64,000 nt of DNA from Streptomyces sp. NBC_00670 (GTDB lineage Bacteria > Actinomycetota > Actinomycetes > Streptomycetales > Streptomycetaceae): the NCBI RefSeq assembly GCF_036226765.1, contig NZ_CP109017.1, positions 5,891,001 through 5,955,000 on the forward strand, given 5' to 3'. Made by a program: the position numbers and the translations under genes. Positions 27,441 through 35,729 of this stretch are shown piece after piece (position 1 is the stretch's first letter; each line of letters opens with the position of its first letter). The notes beneath the pieces were generated by a model. The model did no database searches. It saw nothing but the letters and a program-made list of their open reading frames with translations, and was not told the origin of the DNA.

Positions 27441-28772
27441 ATGCGCGTGAACAGAATCAGCGGTGCCCGCAGGCGGGCCGCGGTCGGCCTGTCGGTGGCC
27501 GCGCTCGCGGCCGGCTGGACCTCGGCCGCCGGCCCCGCCGCCGCACAGCCCGCCGCCCAGCCCAGGAACGCCCCCACGGCGACCGAGGACTGCAGCTCCG
27601 CCTACCGGATCGAACAGAAGCTCTCCACCGGGACCACCTGGCGGATGTGCTGGAGCTACGAGGCCGAGGCCGGACTCGTCCTCTCCGACGTCTCCTACCA
27701 GCCCCCCGGCGAGAGCGCCCCGATCAAGGTGCTCTCCACCGCCAAGCTCGCCCAGATCCACGTCCCCTACGACGACGGCTCGGCCGAGTACAGCGACGTC
27801 ACCGGCGCCGGCTTCGGCCAGGGCCTGATGGAGATGGCGCCCGGGGAGTGCCCCGGCGGCACCATCAAGACCGTCAAGGTGCCCGAGGCCTGGGACCCCG
27901 AGCACGAGAATGTCAAGGGCCTGTGCACCACCACCCGCGCCCGCGGCCACGCCTACCGCATGCAGGCCGACACCGGGAACAAGGTGTTCCAGCAGCAGGG
28001 CAAGGACCTGCTCGTCTACACCGTCAACCAGACCGGCTGGTACGAGTACATCACCGAGTGGCGGTTCCAGGACGACGGCACCATCCACATGAACGTCGGC
28101 GCCACCGGCACCCTCGCACCCGGCGACTACAACGCCACCGACGACCGCGGCTGGCCGCTCGGCAAGGGCGCCCGCGCCTACGCCACCAGCCACAGCCACA
28201 ACGTCTTCTGGCGGCTCAACTTCGCCCTCGACGGCTCCTCCAAGGCCAAGGTCGAGCAGTACGACTCCAAGGTCACCGCGGCCGCGAGCGGCGACGAGGG
28301 CCCCACCAACAGGACCACCCGCACCAAGGTCACCAAGGAACTCGCGGGCGACGCCGCGAACATGCGCTGGTGGCGCGTGGTCAGCCAGAGCGGCAAGAAC
28401 AAGGACCAGCACGCGCGCAGCTACGAGATCGTCCCCGGGCCCAGCGCCAAGTACCCGGGCCGCAGCTACACCAAGCACGACGTCTACTTCACCCAGTACA
28501 AGAAGTGCGAGCAGTTCGCCAGCGACAACCTGCGCAACTGCGGCTCGGGGGCCGGGAAGTCGGTCGACAAGTGGGTCAACGGGGAGACCCTCAAGCACCC
28601 CATCGTCTGGGTCAACGTCGGCTTCCACCACGTCGCCCGCGACGAGGACCAGCAGCCCATGCCCGTGCACTGGCAGGGCTTCTCCCTCGCCCCGCGCGAC
28701 GTGACGGCCATGAACCCGCTCACTCCGGCCGAACTCGCCGATCAGAACGGCGATTACGGATCGGGTGGTTGA
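27441..28772 (+). CDS. Copper amine oxidase catalytic chain, secreted
   Basis: The 443-residue protein has a signal peptide (cleavage near residue 35) and the CAO catalytic domain: base Asp119 (SDVTGAGFG), topaquinone precursor Tyr201 in TGWYEYITEW, copper ligands His251 and His253 (SHSHNVFWRLN) and His397 (GFHHVARDED). It would oxidise primary amines to aldehydes, releasing ammonia and peroxide outside the cell. Usual enzymes are about 640 residues; the missing N2/N3 domains match the preceding gene. The Asn normally before the topaquinone Tyr is Trp here. AAGGAG lies ten bases before ATG 27441. Confidence 0.85.
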   Translation: MRVNRISGARRRAAVGLSVAALAAGWTSAAGPAAAQPAAQPRNAPTATEDCSSAYRIEQKLSTGTTWRMCWSYEAEAGLVLSDVSYQPPGESAPIKVLSTAKLAQIHVPYDDGSAEYSDVTGAGFGQGLMEMAPGECPGGTIKTVKVPEAWDPEHENVKGLCTTTRARGHAYRMQADTGNKVFQQQGKDLLVYTVNQTGWYEYITEWRFQDDGTIHMNVGATGTLAPGDYNATDDRGWPLGKGARAYATSHSHNVFWRLNFALDGSSKAKVEQYDSKVTAAASGDEGPTNRTTRTKVTKELAGDAANMRWWRVVSQSGKNKDQHARSYEIVPGPSAKYPGRSYTKHDVYFTQYKKCEQFASDNLRNCGSGAGKSVDKWVNGETLKHPIVWVNVGFHHVARDEDQQPMPVHWQGFSLAPRDVTAMNPLTPAELADQNGDYGSGG

Positions 28773-28876
28773 GAAACGAACCCTGTCCATCCGGCTGCAC
28801 CGCCGACCGGTCCCGGAGTACCCTTCCTTGATCGTTGGGACGGGTTTTCCACGGGGGAACGGAAGGCGGTGCACGG

Positions 28877-30124
28877 GTGGGCTCGGGAGGGCTGGAGCTG
28901 CCTCCTGGTGACGAGGGTCACGAGGATCGGGGCGGCAACTCCGCGGACGTCCCACCCGGCGCGGTGTCGCTGGCCAGGCCGATGGAGCGCGGCTCCATCG
29001 GCCCGGAGCTGGACTGGAACGCCGACGCCTGGCACGAGGTGCGCACCCGCGCCCAGCGGGCCGGCCGGGCCTACATCTGGCTGAACCTGGTCGAGCAGCG
29101 GCTGCGCGCGGTCGTGGCCGCCGTGCTGCGCCCGATCTACGAACCCGTCCACGGCGACGACTGGGTCGTCGCCGCGGCCGGGCCGGCCGGCCAGGAGTGG
29201 GTGCAACGGGCCGTCGCCGTACGGGAGGTGAGCCGCCGCAAGGGCTATCTCCTCGACCCGGCCGACGACAACGTGCTCAGCTTCCTCACCCTGCCCCAGC
29301 TGCGCGAGCTGATGGTGCAGCACTGGCCCTGCTTCGAGCCGTACCTGGACGAGCGCCGCGACGTCGAACTCGCCCTGGACGAGCTGGAGGTGACGCGCAA
29401 CGTCGTCTCCCGCAACCGGGCCCTGTCCGAGGCCGTGCTCGCCCAGGCCGAACGCGCCTCCGCCCGGCTCCTGGAGATCCTCGGCGCGGGCAGCGACGTG
29501 CCCTCCGCCCGCCGGCTGCCCGTCGACGCCGTCGAGGACCTGGTCGGCGACCGGTACGCCGACGTGGTCGCCGTCCACCCCGACCGGGTGCGGCTGCTGC
29601 GCCAGTTCCCCGCCGAGGACATCTTCGGCTCCGCCCGCCGGCTCGACGCCGTCGGCATCGGGCTCAACCTCCTGGTACAGAACTTCTCCGGCCGACGGCT
29701 GGTCCGGCTCGCCGAGTCCGGCACCCGGGTACGGCTGCTGTTCCTCAACCCCGCCTCCAGCGCGGTCAAGCGCCGCGAACGCGAACTGGGGATGAAACGG
29801 GGCGAACTGGGGCGCTCGGTGGAGATGAACATCCTGCACATGCGGCGCGTGCGCTCCCGGCTGCGCGACCCCGACGCCTTCCAGATCCAGGTCTACGACG
29901 ACACCCCCCGCTTCTCCGCCTACCTGGTCGACGGCGACGGCTCCGACGGCATCGCGGTGGTGCAGTCCTATCTGCGGGGCGCCCGCGGCATGGAGACGCC
30001 GGTGATGGTGCTGCGCGGCGCCGGGCGGGTGGTGAAGGCGGACGACGTGCTGGACGGCGGGCTCTTCCCCACCTACCGGGAGGAGTTCGAGACGTCCTGG
30101 GCGGATTCGCGTCCGGTGTCCTGA
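28877..30124 (+). CDS. SAV2148-type HEPN domain protein
   Basis: This 415-residue protein matches the streptomycete SAV2148 HEPN family as I recall it. After a disordered 45-residue start it is largely helical. Residues 85-92 read RPIYEPVH, an R-x6-H pattern that fits the R-x4-6-H motif of HEPN RNases, so an RNA-cleaving activity is possible but unproven. The second half has basic segments (SAVKRRERELGMKRGELGR) and a beta-rich C-terminus. GTG 28877 has GGAAGG ten bases upstream; a TTG at 28835 is an alternative. No operon partner is evident. Confidence 0.8.
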   Translation: MGSGGLELPPGDEGHEDRGGNSADVPPGAVSLARPMERGSIGPELDWNADAWHEVRTRAQRAGRAYIWLNLVEQRLRAVVAAVLRPIYEPVHGDDWVVAAAGPAGQEWVQRAVAVREVSRRKGYLLDPADDNVLSFLTLPQLRELMVQHWPCFEPYLDERRDVELALDELEVTRNVVSRNRALSEAVLAQAERASARLLEILGAGSDVPSARRLPVDAVEDLVGDRYADVVAVHPDRVRLLRQFPAEDIFGSARRLDAVGIGLNLLVQNFSGRRLVRLAESGTRVRLLFLNPASSAVKRRERELGMKRGELGRSVEMNILHMRRVRSRLRDPDAFQIQVYDDTPRFSAYLVDGDGSDGIAVVQSYLRGARGMETPVMVLRGAGRVVKADDVLDGGLFPTYREEFETSWADSRPVS

Positions 30125-30253
30125 GTGCCCCCGAAGGGCGGGCTTGTGGCGCTCCGTCGGGGCCGGTAAGCGGAATCCCGTGTTCGGATTGTCAGTGGGG
30201 CATGCGAAGGTGAGGAGCACTGGGGGAACGCACCACCACGAAGGGGGATCGCC

Positions 30254-30970
30254 ATGGCCTGGCACCGGGAGCTGCTGGTCGGCTTCGATCTGGAGACGAC
30301 GGGCACGGATCCGCACGAGGCACGCATCGTCACCGGGGCGGTGATCGAGGTCAGGAACGGGGAGCGGCTGGGACACCGGCAGTGGCTGGCCGACCCGGGC
30401 GTGGAGATCCCCGAGGACGCCATCGCCGTGCACGGCATCACCAACGAGCGCGCGACGGCCGAGGGCGCCCCGCCGGACCGGGTGGCCGACGCGATCGCCG
30501 AGGTCCTGGCCGGCCACTGGCGCGCCGGGGTCCCGGTCGTCGCCTACAACGCGGCCTTCGACCTCACGCTGCTCAGCGCGGAGTTGCGGCGCCACGGGCT
30601 GCCGTCGCTGCGGGAGCGGCTGGGCGGTGCGGATCCGGCGCCCGTCGTCGACCCCTACACCATCGACCGCCGGGTCGACCGCTACCGGCGCGGCAAGCGG
30701 AACCTGGAGGCGGTCTGCGGGGAGTACGGCGTCGTCCTCGACGCCGCGCACGACGCGACGGCGGACGCGGTGGCCGCGGCCCGGCTGGCGACGGCGATAG
30801 CCGACCGCCACCCGAAGATAGCGTCCCTCACCCCGGCGGAACTCCACGCCCACCAGATCGAGTGGTACGCGGACTGGGCGGCGGACTTCGAGTCGTTCCT
30901 GCGCCGCAAGGGCGCGGACGACGCGGTGGTCGACGGCCGCTGGCCCCTCCGGGAGCCGGTGGCCGCGTAG
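30254..30970 (+). CDS. DEDDh 3'-5' exonuclease (DnaQ-like)
   Basis: The 238-residue protein has all five residues of the DEDDh exonuclease site: Asp12 and Glu14 (GFDLETTGTD), Asp103 (AYNAAFDLTLL), His166 and Asp171 (AHDATADAVAAARL). It resembles stand-alone epsilon-like exonucleases used in repair or RNA trimming rather than the Pol III subunit, for which this genus has other genes. GGGGGA precedes ATG 30254. It is convergent with the EamA gene. Confidence 0.93.
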   Translation: MAWHRELLVGFDLETTGTDPHEARIVTGAVIEVRNGERLGHRQWLADPGVEIPEDAIAVHGITNERATAEGAPPDRVADAIAEVLAGHWRAGVPVVAYNAAFDLTLLSAELRRHGLPSLRERLGGADPAPVVDPYTIDRRVDRYRRGKRNLEAVCGEYGVVLDAAHDATADAVAAARLATAIADRHPKIASLTPAELHAHQIEWYADWAADFESFLRRKGADDAVVDGRWPLREPVAA

Positions 30971-30990
30971 CCGCCGAGCCGCCGAGCTGC

Positions 30991-32007
30991 CTAGCTGCGG
31001 GCAGCGCGCTGCACCCCGCTGCGGGGCGCCTTCTGGCTCGGTACGAAGGGTTCGTTGGCGGCTGCCGGTTGCGTGTGGCTGAGCGCGCCGTTCCCCGCGC
31101 CCCTTGCGGGGCTCGGGCCCGCGCCGGCCGTACGGTGGGCGCGTTCCACCGCCTGGCCCCAGTACGTGCCGGCGACCATCAGCACCGCACCCACCGCCAT
31201 GAGCGGCGTGAGGCGGTCGCCCCCGAGGGCGATCCCCACCGCCGCCGCCCACACCGGCTCGGTCCCCAGCAGCAGACTCGCCCGTCCCGCGGACGTCCGC
31301 TGCACCGCCCACGTCTGCGCCAGGAACGCGAACACACTGCAGAACAGGGCGAGATAGACCAGCTGGGCCCAGGCGCCGGGCCCGGTGTGCGCGAGGACGG
31401 GCAGGTCACGAGCGGCGGGAACCAGGAACAGAAGGGAGCCGACAAGCGTCTGCACGGCCGTCAGATGCAGCGGCCGGACCGGACGGCGCGCGGTGAGCCG
31501 GCCGACCAGGACGACATGGCCCGCACGGATCACGGCCGCCCCCAGGATCAGCAGATCGCCGGAGCGGGGCGCGTGCAGCCCGCCCGCCGACATCAGCAGC
31601 CCCACGGCCACCACGCACAGCCCGCACGCGGCGAGGAAGGCGGGCGGCGGACCACCACCGCGTCGGCCCACCCGGTCGAGGAGCGGGGTGAGCACGATGG
31701 TCAGGCTGATGAGGAGCCCGGCGTTGGCGGCGCTGGTGTGGGCGACGCCATATGTCTCCACGAGCAGGACGGCCGCCTGGGTCACCCCCAGCGGCACCCC
31801 GGCCCGCAGCTCCGCCCGGCTCCAGCGGCGCGGGCCCCGGCCGGCGGAGATCAGGGCGAGACAGGCGAGCGCGGAGAGCGCGTACCGGACGAAGAGGACG
31901 AGGAGGACGGGCAGCAGGAGGGTGGCGGAACGGGCGGAGAGATAACTGGAACCCCACACGAGCGCGACCAGGAGGAGTACCGCATCGGTGCGGCGGGCGT
32001 CGGTCAC
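30991..32007 (-). CDS. EamA/DMT-family transporter
   Basis: The 338-residue protein has ten hydrophobic segments in two EamA repeats, beginning AVLLLVALVWGSSYLSAR, and ends its second repeat at LMVAGTYWGQAVE. The family exports amino acids or metabolites. The C-terminal tail after RAHRT is encoded by the window's repeat sequence (31063-31110) and is not conserved. GTG 32007 is preferred; a TTG at 32058 would add 17 residues within the divergent promoter. It is divergent from a LysR gene, its probable regulator. Confidence 0.88.
   Translation of the reverse strand: MTDARRTDAVLLLVALVWGSSYLSARSATLLLPVLLVLFVRYALSALACLALISAGRGPRRWSRAELRAGVPLGVTQAAVLLVETYGVAHTSAANAGLLISLTIVLTPLLDRVGRRGGGPPPAFLAACGLCVVAVGLLMSAGGLHAPRSGDLLILGAAVIRAGHVVLVGRLTARRPVRPLHLTAVQTLVGSLLFLVPAARDLPVLAHTGPGAWAQLVYLALFCSVFAFLAQTWAVQRTSAGRASLLLGTEPVWAAAVGIALGGDRLTPLMAVGAVLMVAGTYWGQAVERAHRTAGAGPSPARGAGNGALSHTQPAAANEPFVPSQKAPRSGVQRAARS
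31063..31110. repeat. Repeat copy 7 inside the EamA 3' end
   Basis: The sequence GTTGCGTGTGGCTGAGCGCG followed by CCGTTCCCCGCGCCCCTT matches the left half of the intergenic element in copies 2, 5 and 10. Here it lies within the coding region, where it encodes the last unconserved residues of the EamA protein. Confidence 0.7.
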
Positions 32008-32099
32008 CGGTCCACCGTGCCCGAGCAGGTCGCTGAAGCCCAGACCCACCTTCTTCAACGATCTTTTAGCGCCCCTACAACGTCCCTACACTGGCCACC

Positions 32100-33015
32100 A
32101 TGGACGAACGGCAGCTGCGCATCCTGCGGGAGCTGGGCGAACTGGGTAGTGTCACGGCGGTCGCCGAGGCGCTCCTGGTGACCCCGTCGGCGATCTCCCA
32201 GCAGCTGCGGCTGCTGCAGCGGGCGATCCCGGTGCCGCTCACCGAGCGCGAGGGCCGGCGGCTGGTGCTCACCGACGCCGGGCAGGCGCTGGCGGAGGCG
32301 GCGATCGGGGTGGAGTCGGCCCTGGCCAGGGCACGGCACACGGTCGACGACTTTCTCGACCGGCCCGACGGGGAGGTGTCGGTGGCGGCGTTCCACAGCG
32401 CCGCGTCGGCGTTCTTCCCGCTGCTGCTGCGGGGCCTGGCGGCACCGGGCGGGCGGGCGCCGGCGCTCGCGCTCGCCGACGAGGACGTACCGCAGGAGGA
32501 CTTCCCGCGGCTCACCCGGACGTACGACCTGGTCCTCGCACACCGTCTGGACCACGCGCCGCCGTGGCCACGCACGGTCACCGCGACCACGCTGCTGCGG
32601 GAGCCGCTCGACGTGGCGCTGCCCACCGGGCATCCGCTGGCCGCGCGGGACGTGCTGTACCCGGACGACGTGGCCGACGAGCCATGGATCACCGTGCACG
32701 ACGGGTTCCCGGTGCTGGCCACGGTCGAGGCGGTCGCGGCGGCGGCCGGGCGGCGGCTGCGGCCGGCGCACCGGATCAACGACTTCGCGGTGGCGGCGGA
32801 GCTGGTGGCGGCGGGGGGGAGGCATCGCGCTGATGCCCCGCTGGACCGGGCGGTCGCACCCGGAGGTGGTCCTACGCACCCTCGGCGGCGTACGGGCCCG
32901 CCGCCACGTCGACGCACTGCACCGCCCGGAACGGGCGGCGCGGGCGGCGGTACGCACGGTACTGACGGAGCTGGAACGAGCGGCACGGGCTATTCGTGCG
33001 GGTAACCCCGGGTGA
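32100..33015 (+). pseudogene. LysR-family regulator broken by a +1 frameshift in a G run
   Basis: The reading frame from ATG 32100 gives a normal LysR protein: winged helix in residues 4-60 (SVTAVAEALLVTPSAISQQL), then a ligand-binding domain to ELVAAGG near residue 240. At the run of seven G (32813-32819) the frame changes and the rest is a proline/arginine-rich shadow ending at 33005. Removing one G restores AAGGGIALMPRW and a proper LysR C-terminus ending at 33015. It is either a true mutation, a slippage site, or a sequencing error. It is divergent from the EamA transporter gene. Confidence 0.82.
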
Positions 33016-33069
33016 CCGTCACGGCAGCGGCACGACTGCCCGCAGCCGATAGCTTGGGGGAGAGGTTGA

Positions 33070-33105
33070 GAGCCTGGGGGAGGGCAGGGGCGGCGGGGGC
33101 GAGGA
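33070..33105. repeat. Repeat copy 8, G-tract module only
   Basis: Only the last module of the composite element is present: GGGGGAGGGCAGGGGCGGCGGGGGCGAGG at about 33076-33104, with four G runs. It lies between the LysR gene (ends 33015) and the convergent kinase gene (ends 33109), with its G strand in the transcript of the LysR gene. Confidence 0.65.
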
Positions 33106-33108
33106 AAC

Positions 33109-34023
33109 TCAGAACGGATACCACCGCACGTCGGCAGCCCCGTCGCGCAGCGAGCGCACCCGGCGGGCGAACTCCTCGCGCGCCGCCGCGTTCGCCGGCG
33201 CATGCTGCGCCACCCACGCACAGCTCGCCGTCTCCCGCGCCCCCCGCAACACCGCACACCCCTCCCACTCCCGCACGTCCCACCCGTACTCCCGGGCGAA
33301 GGCGTCGTACGCCTCACCCCCCAACCCGTACCGGTCGCGCGACAGCGCCATCACCACCAGGTCGTGCTCCCGCAGGTCCGTGGAGAACGTCTCCAGATCC
33401 ACCAGCACCGGCCCGTCCGGCCCCACATGGACATTGCGCGGCAGCGCGTCCCCGTGGATCGGCCCCGGCGGCAGCCGCGGGACGAGCGCGGCCTCGGCCG
33501 CCGCGAACCCGTCCCGGCGCTCGCGCAGATACGCCGCGTCCGCCGGATCGATCGCGTCCCCCGCGAGCCGCAGCCAGCGCTCGACCCCGCCCAGCAGTTC
33601 CCGGCGCGGCAGCGCGAAGCCGGGGTCGGGCAGGGCGTGCACCTGCCGCAGCAGTACCGCCAGATCGGCCGGTCCGGCCGGCCGGACCGCGTCCGGCAGC
33701 CGGTGCCACACGGTCACCGGATGGCCCTCGACCAGCAGCGCCTCCGGCACGGCGGCCCGCACCGCCGGCACGCCCGCGTCGGCGAGCCACGCGGCGACGG
33801 CCACCTCGCGGCGGGCGCGGGCGGGCAGGTCCGGGTCGTCGCGGCCGACCTTGACCACCAGGTCACCGGCGGCGAACACCGCGTTCTCGCCGAGCGCGAG
33901 GAGCCGCGCCTCCCGCGCCGCCGAACCCCGAGACGGACCACCCGCAACCGACCCCCCGGCCGAACCCGTGCCGGACAGCACGCCCGCCTCGGCCAGTACC
34001 TCCCGCGCCCGCGCCTCGTCCAT
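33109..34023 (-). CDS. Aminoglycoside phosphotransferase-family kinase
   Basis: The 304-residue protein keeps the catalytic residues of the APH fold: IHGDALPRNVHV (catalytic Asp and metal Asn) and LVDLETFS in place of the DFG-like motif, with VVKVGRDD giving the ATP-binding Lys. The family phosphorylates small molecules; an antibiotic substrate is not implied. ATG 34023 gives MDEARAREVLAEAG. The first 35 residues contain a low-complexity SAGGSVAGG insert. It is divergent from the phosphatidyltransferase gene. Confidence 0.87.
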   Translation of the reverse strand: MDEARAREVLAEAGVLSGTGSAGGSVAGGPSRGSAAREARLLALGENAVFAAGDLVVKVGRDDPDLPARARREVAVAAWLADAGVPAVRAAVPEALLVEGHPVTVWHRLPDAVRPAGPADLAVLLRQVHALPDPGFALPRRELLGGVERWLRLAGDAIDPADAAYLRERRDGFAAAEAALVPRLPPGPIHGDALPRNVHVGPDGPVLVDLETFSTDLREHDLVVMALSRDRYGLGGEAYDAFAREYGWDVREWEGCAVLRGARETASCAWVAQHAPANAAAREEFARRVRSLRDGAADVRWYPF

Positions 34024-34344
34024 CGCCCGCCACCGCCTCCGACTCGCCTTCTGTGATCATTCCCGTGTCGGCAAGTGTCGCATTTCGCGGTGGCCGGGCA
34101 GGGCCGAGGGAATTCCGCGGGGAACGGTTCCCCGCACCCGGTGAAAGACCGGCGGACTTCACATCACGGTCGGGTCACTTCATAACGCTCGGATAACGCG
34201 GGCCCCACCTGACATGGGTATCGACCCGTCCGAAGCGTTCGACGGTTACCCCCCGCGGAAGGTTGTACTCACCAAATCTTGCACTCTCGGTAAGAGCGTT
34301 CTTAACGTGGGATGAACTCCGATCGAAAGCCAGGGAGTTGGCCC
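34024..34344. promoter_or_regulatory. Divergent region with ATAACGC direct repeats
   Basis: A 321-base gap between the divergent kinase and phosphatidyltransferase genes. From 34140 on it is richer in AT. ATAACGC occurs twice (34182-34188, 34193-34199), one helical turn apart, and TAAGA-gcgt-TCTTA (34291-34304) is a small inverted repeat about 40 bases before the phosphatidyltransferase start. These look like protein-binding sites, but no regulator can be named. AGGGAG at about 34331 is the ribosome site. Confidence 0.4.
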
Positions 34345-35655
34345 ATGCCATCGAAAAACCGGGACGTGCCCGACCTCGCCGAGGTGCGCCGTCTCGTCCA
34401 GAAGAAGCGGGACGCGTGGTGGACCGTCCTCCTCGTCGACCCGGTCGCCACACCCCTCGTGCGGCTGGTCGCGAAGCGGACGCGGATCACACCGAACCAG
34501 ATCACCTGGGGCGCGCTGCTGCTCGGACTCGTCGCGGCGGGCTGCTTCCTTCAGGGTGACTGGCAGTGGCTGATCATCGGCGCCGTCGTCTACCACGTCA
34601 GCTTCATCCTGGACTGCATGGACGGCAAGGTCGCCCGGCTCACCGGCCAGGGCTCGGTCTTCGGCGCCTGGCTCGACTACATCTTCGACCGCGTCCGCGT
34701 CATGGCCTGCGCCGTCGCCCTGATGGCCGGTCAGTACCACCGCACCGACGACACGCTCTACATCTGGCTCGCCGCCGCGGTGATCTTCCTCGACGGGCTG
34801 AGGTACCTCAACTCGCTCGAGATATTCAAGACCCGGCACACCATGCGCAAGCAGATCAAGGCCCGGCTGCGTGCCGCCCGGCGGGCCGAGAACGCCTCCC
34901 AGGTCGCCTTCATGGAGGACCTGCTGCGGGACAACCCCGCGGCGGACATCGAGCAGGACCTGCGCCGCGCCGCCGAGGAGGGCACCCGTGCCCTGACCGC
35001 CGAGAACGACGGGCTGCTGACCGAGGCGCAGGGCGCCGCGCTCCTGGCCGAGGCCGAAGTGCAGGACGGCACGCCGGTCACCGGCGCCGCCGTACCGGCC
35101 GCCTCCGGTACCGACGCCGTCGGCGCGCACATCCCCGCCCCCCGTACCCCCGGCGAGCCCGCGGCCGAGGGCGCCGAGAGCGCAGGGGCCACGGACGGGA
35201 CCGAAGCGGAGCCCGCCGAGGGCACCGTCCCGGCCGTGCCGCGCAACGCCCGGGTCATCGACCTGCACCAGGAGTTCCGCCACCGCTTCCCGGCGTACCT
35301 GCGGTTCCGCTCCTTCCTGCTGCGCCACCGCATCCGTACGCACCTGGTGAGCGGCATCGAGTTCCAGATGGGCGTGTTCATCGTCGGCCCGCTGATCAAC
35401 GCGGTCATCCCGACGACGATCGTCGCCGGTGCCCTGCTGCTGGTCTTCGAACTCGCCATCGTCTACAAGCTGCTGCTGTCGACGCGCGACTTCGCCCGCA
35501 CCATCGACTCCTTCGACCGCGAGGCGGAGGCCCGCGAGGCCGCCGCCCAGGAAGCCGCGGCCGCACAGGGACCGGTGGCGCACGACGAGGCGACGGCGGA
35601 CGGGGCGACGGCGCAGGACCCGGCGTCCCACGGCGCCGCGGCCCACGGCGTCTGA
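34345..35655 (+). CDS. CDP-alcohol phosphatidyltransferase
   Basis: The 436-residue membrane protein carries the complete CDP-alcohol phosphotransferase motif: Asp90, then DGKVAR (93-98), Gly107, Asp111 and Asp115. It would attach an alcohol to a CDP-activated lipid. An unusual insert of about 100 residues (roughly 190-290), alanine/glutamate rich and probably cytoplasmic, separates the first membrane segments from the last two. ATG 34345 has AGGGAG eight bases upstream. The alcohol substrate cannot be told from sequence. A perfect 21-bp hairpin follows the stop. Confidence 0.9.
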   Translation: MPSKNRDVPDLAEVRRLVQKKRDAWWTVLLVDPVATPLVRLVAKRTRITPNQITWGALLLGLVAAGCFLQGDWQWLIIGAVVYHVSFILDCMDGKVARLTGQGSVFGAWLDYIFDRVRVMACAVALMAGQYHRTDDTLYIWLAAAVIFLDGLRYLNSLEIFKTRHTMRKQIKARLRAARRAENASQVAFMEDLLRDNPAADIEQDLRRAAEEGTRALTAENDGLLTEAQGAALLAEAEVQDGTPVTGAAVPAASGTDAVGAHIPAPRTPGEPAAEGAESAGATDGTEAEPAEGTVPAVPRNARVIDLHQEFRHRFPAYLRFRSFLLRHRIRTHLVSGIEFQMGVFIVGPLINAVIPTTIVAGALLLVFELAIVYKLLLSTRDFARTIDSFDREAEAREAAAQEAAAAQGPVAHDEATADGATAQDPASHGAAAHGV

Positions 35656-35667
35656 GCCGCACGCACG

Positions 35668-35711
35668 ACGGGGCGGGGCCGGGGTGGACATCCACCCCGG
35701 CCCCGCCCCGT
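35668..35711. terminator. Bidirectional terminator-like hairpin, 21-bp perfect stem
   Basis: 35668-35688 and 35691-35711 are perfect complements with a two-base loop. The right arm is followed by a short T run (35711-35713). It sits between the convergent phosphatidyltransferase (ends 35655) and MMPL (ends 35730) genes and can serve both. This stem does not contain the repeat family's sequence. Confidence 0.88.
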
Positions 35712-35729
35712 TTCCGTCGCCGTCCGGCC

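Noticed and set aside
33109-34023. A second pseudokinase
   Set aside because: Its catalytic motif (HGDALPRN) and metal-binding Asp (VDLETF) are intact, so it should be an active kinase-fold enzyme.
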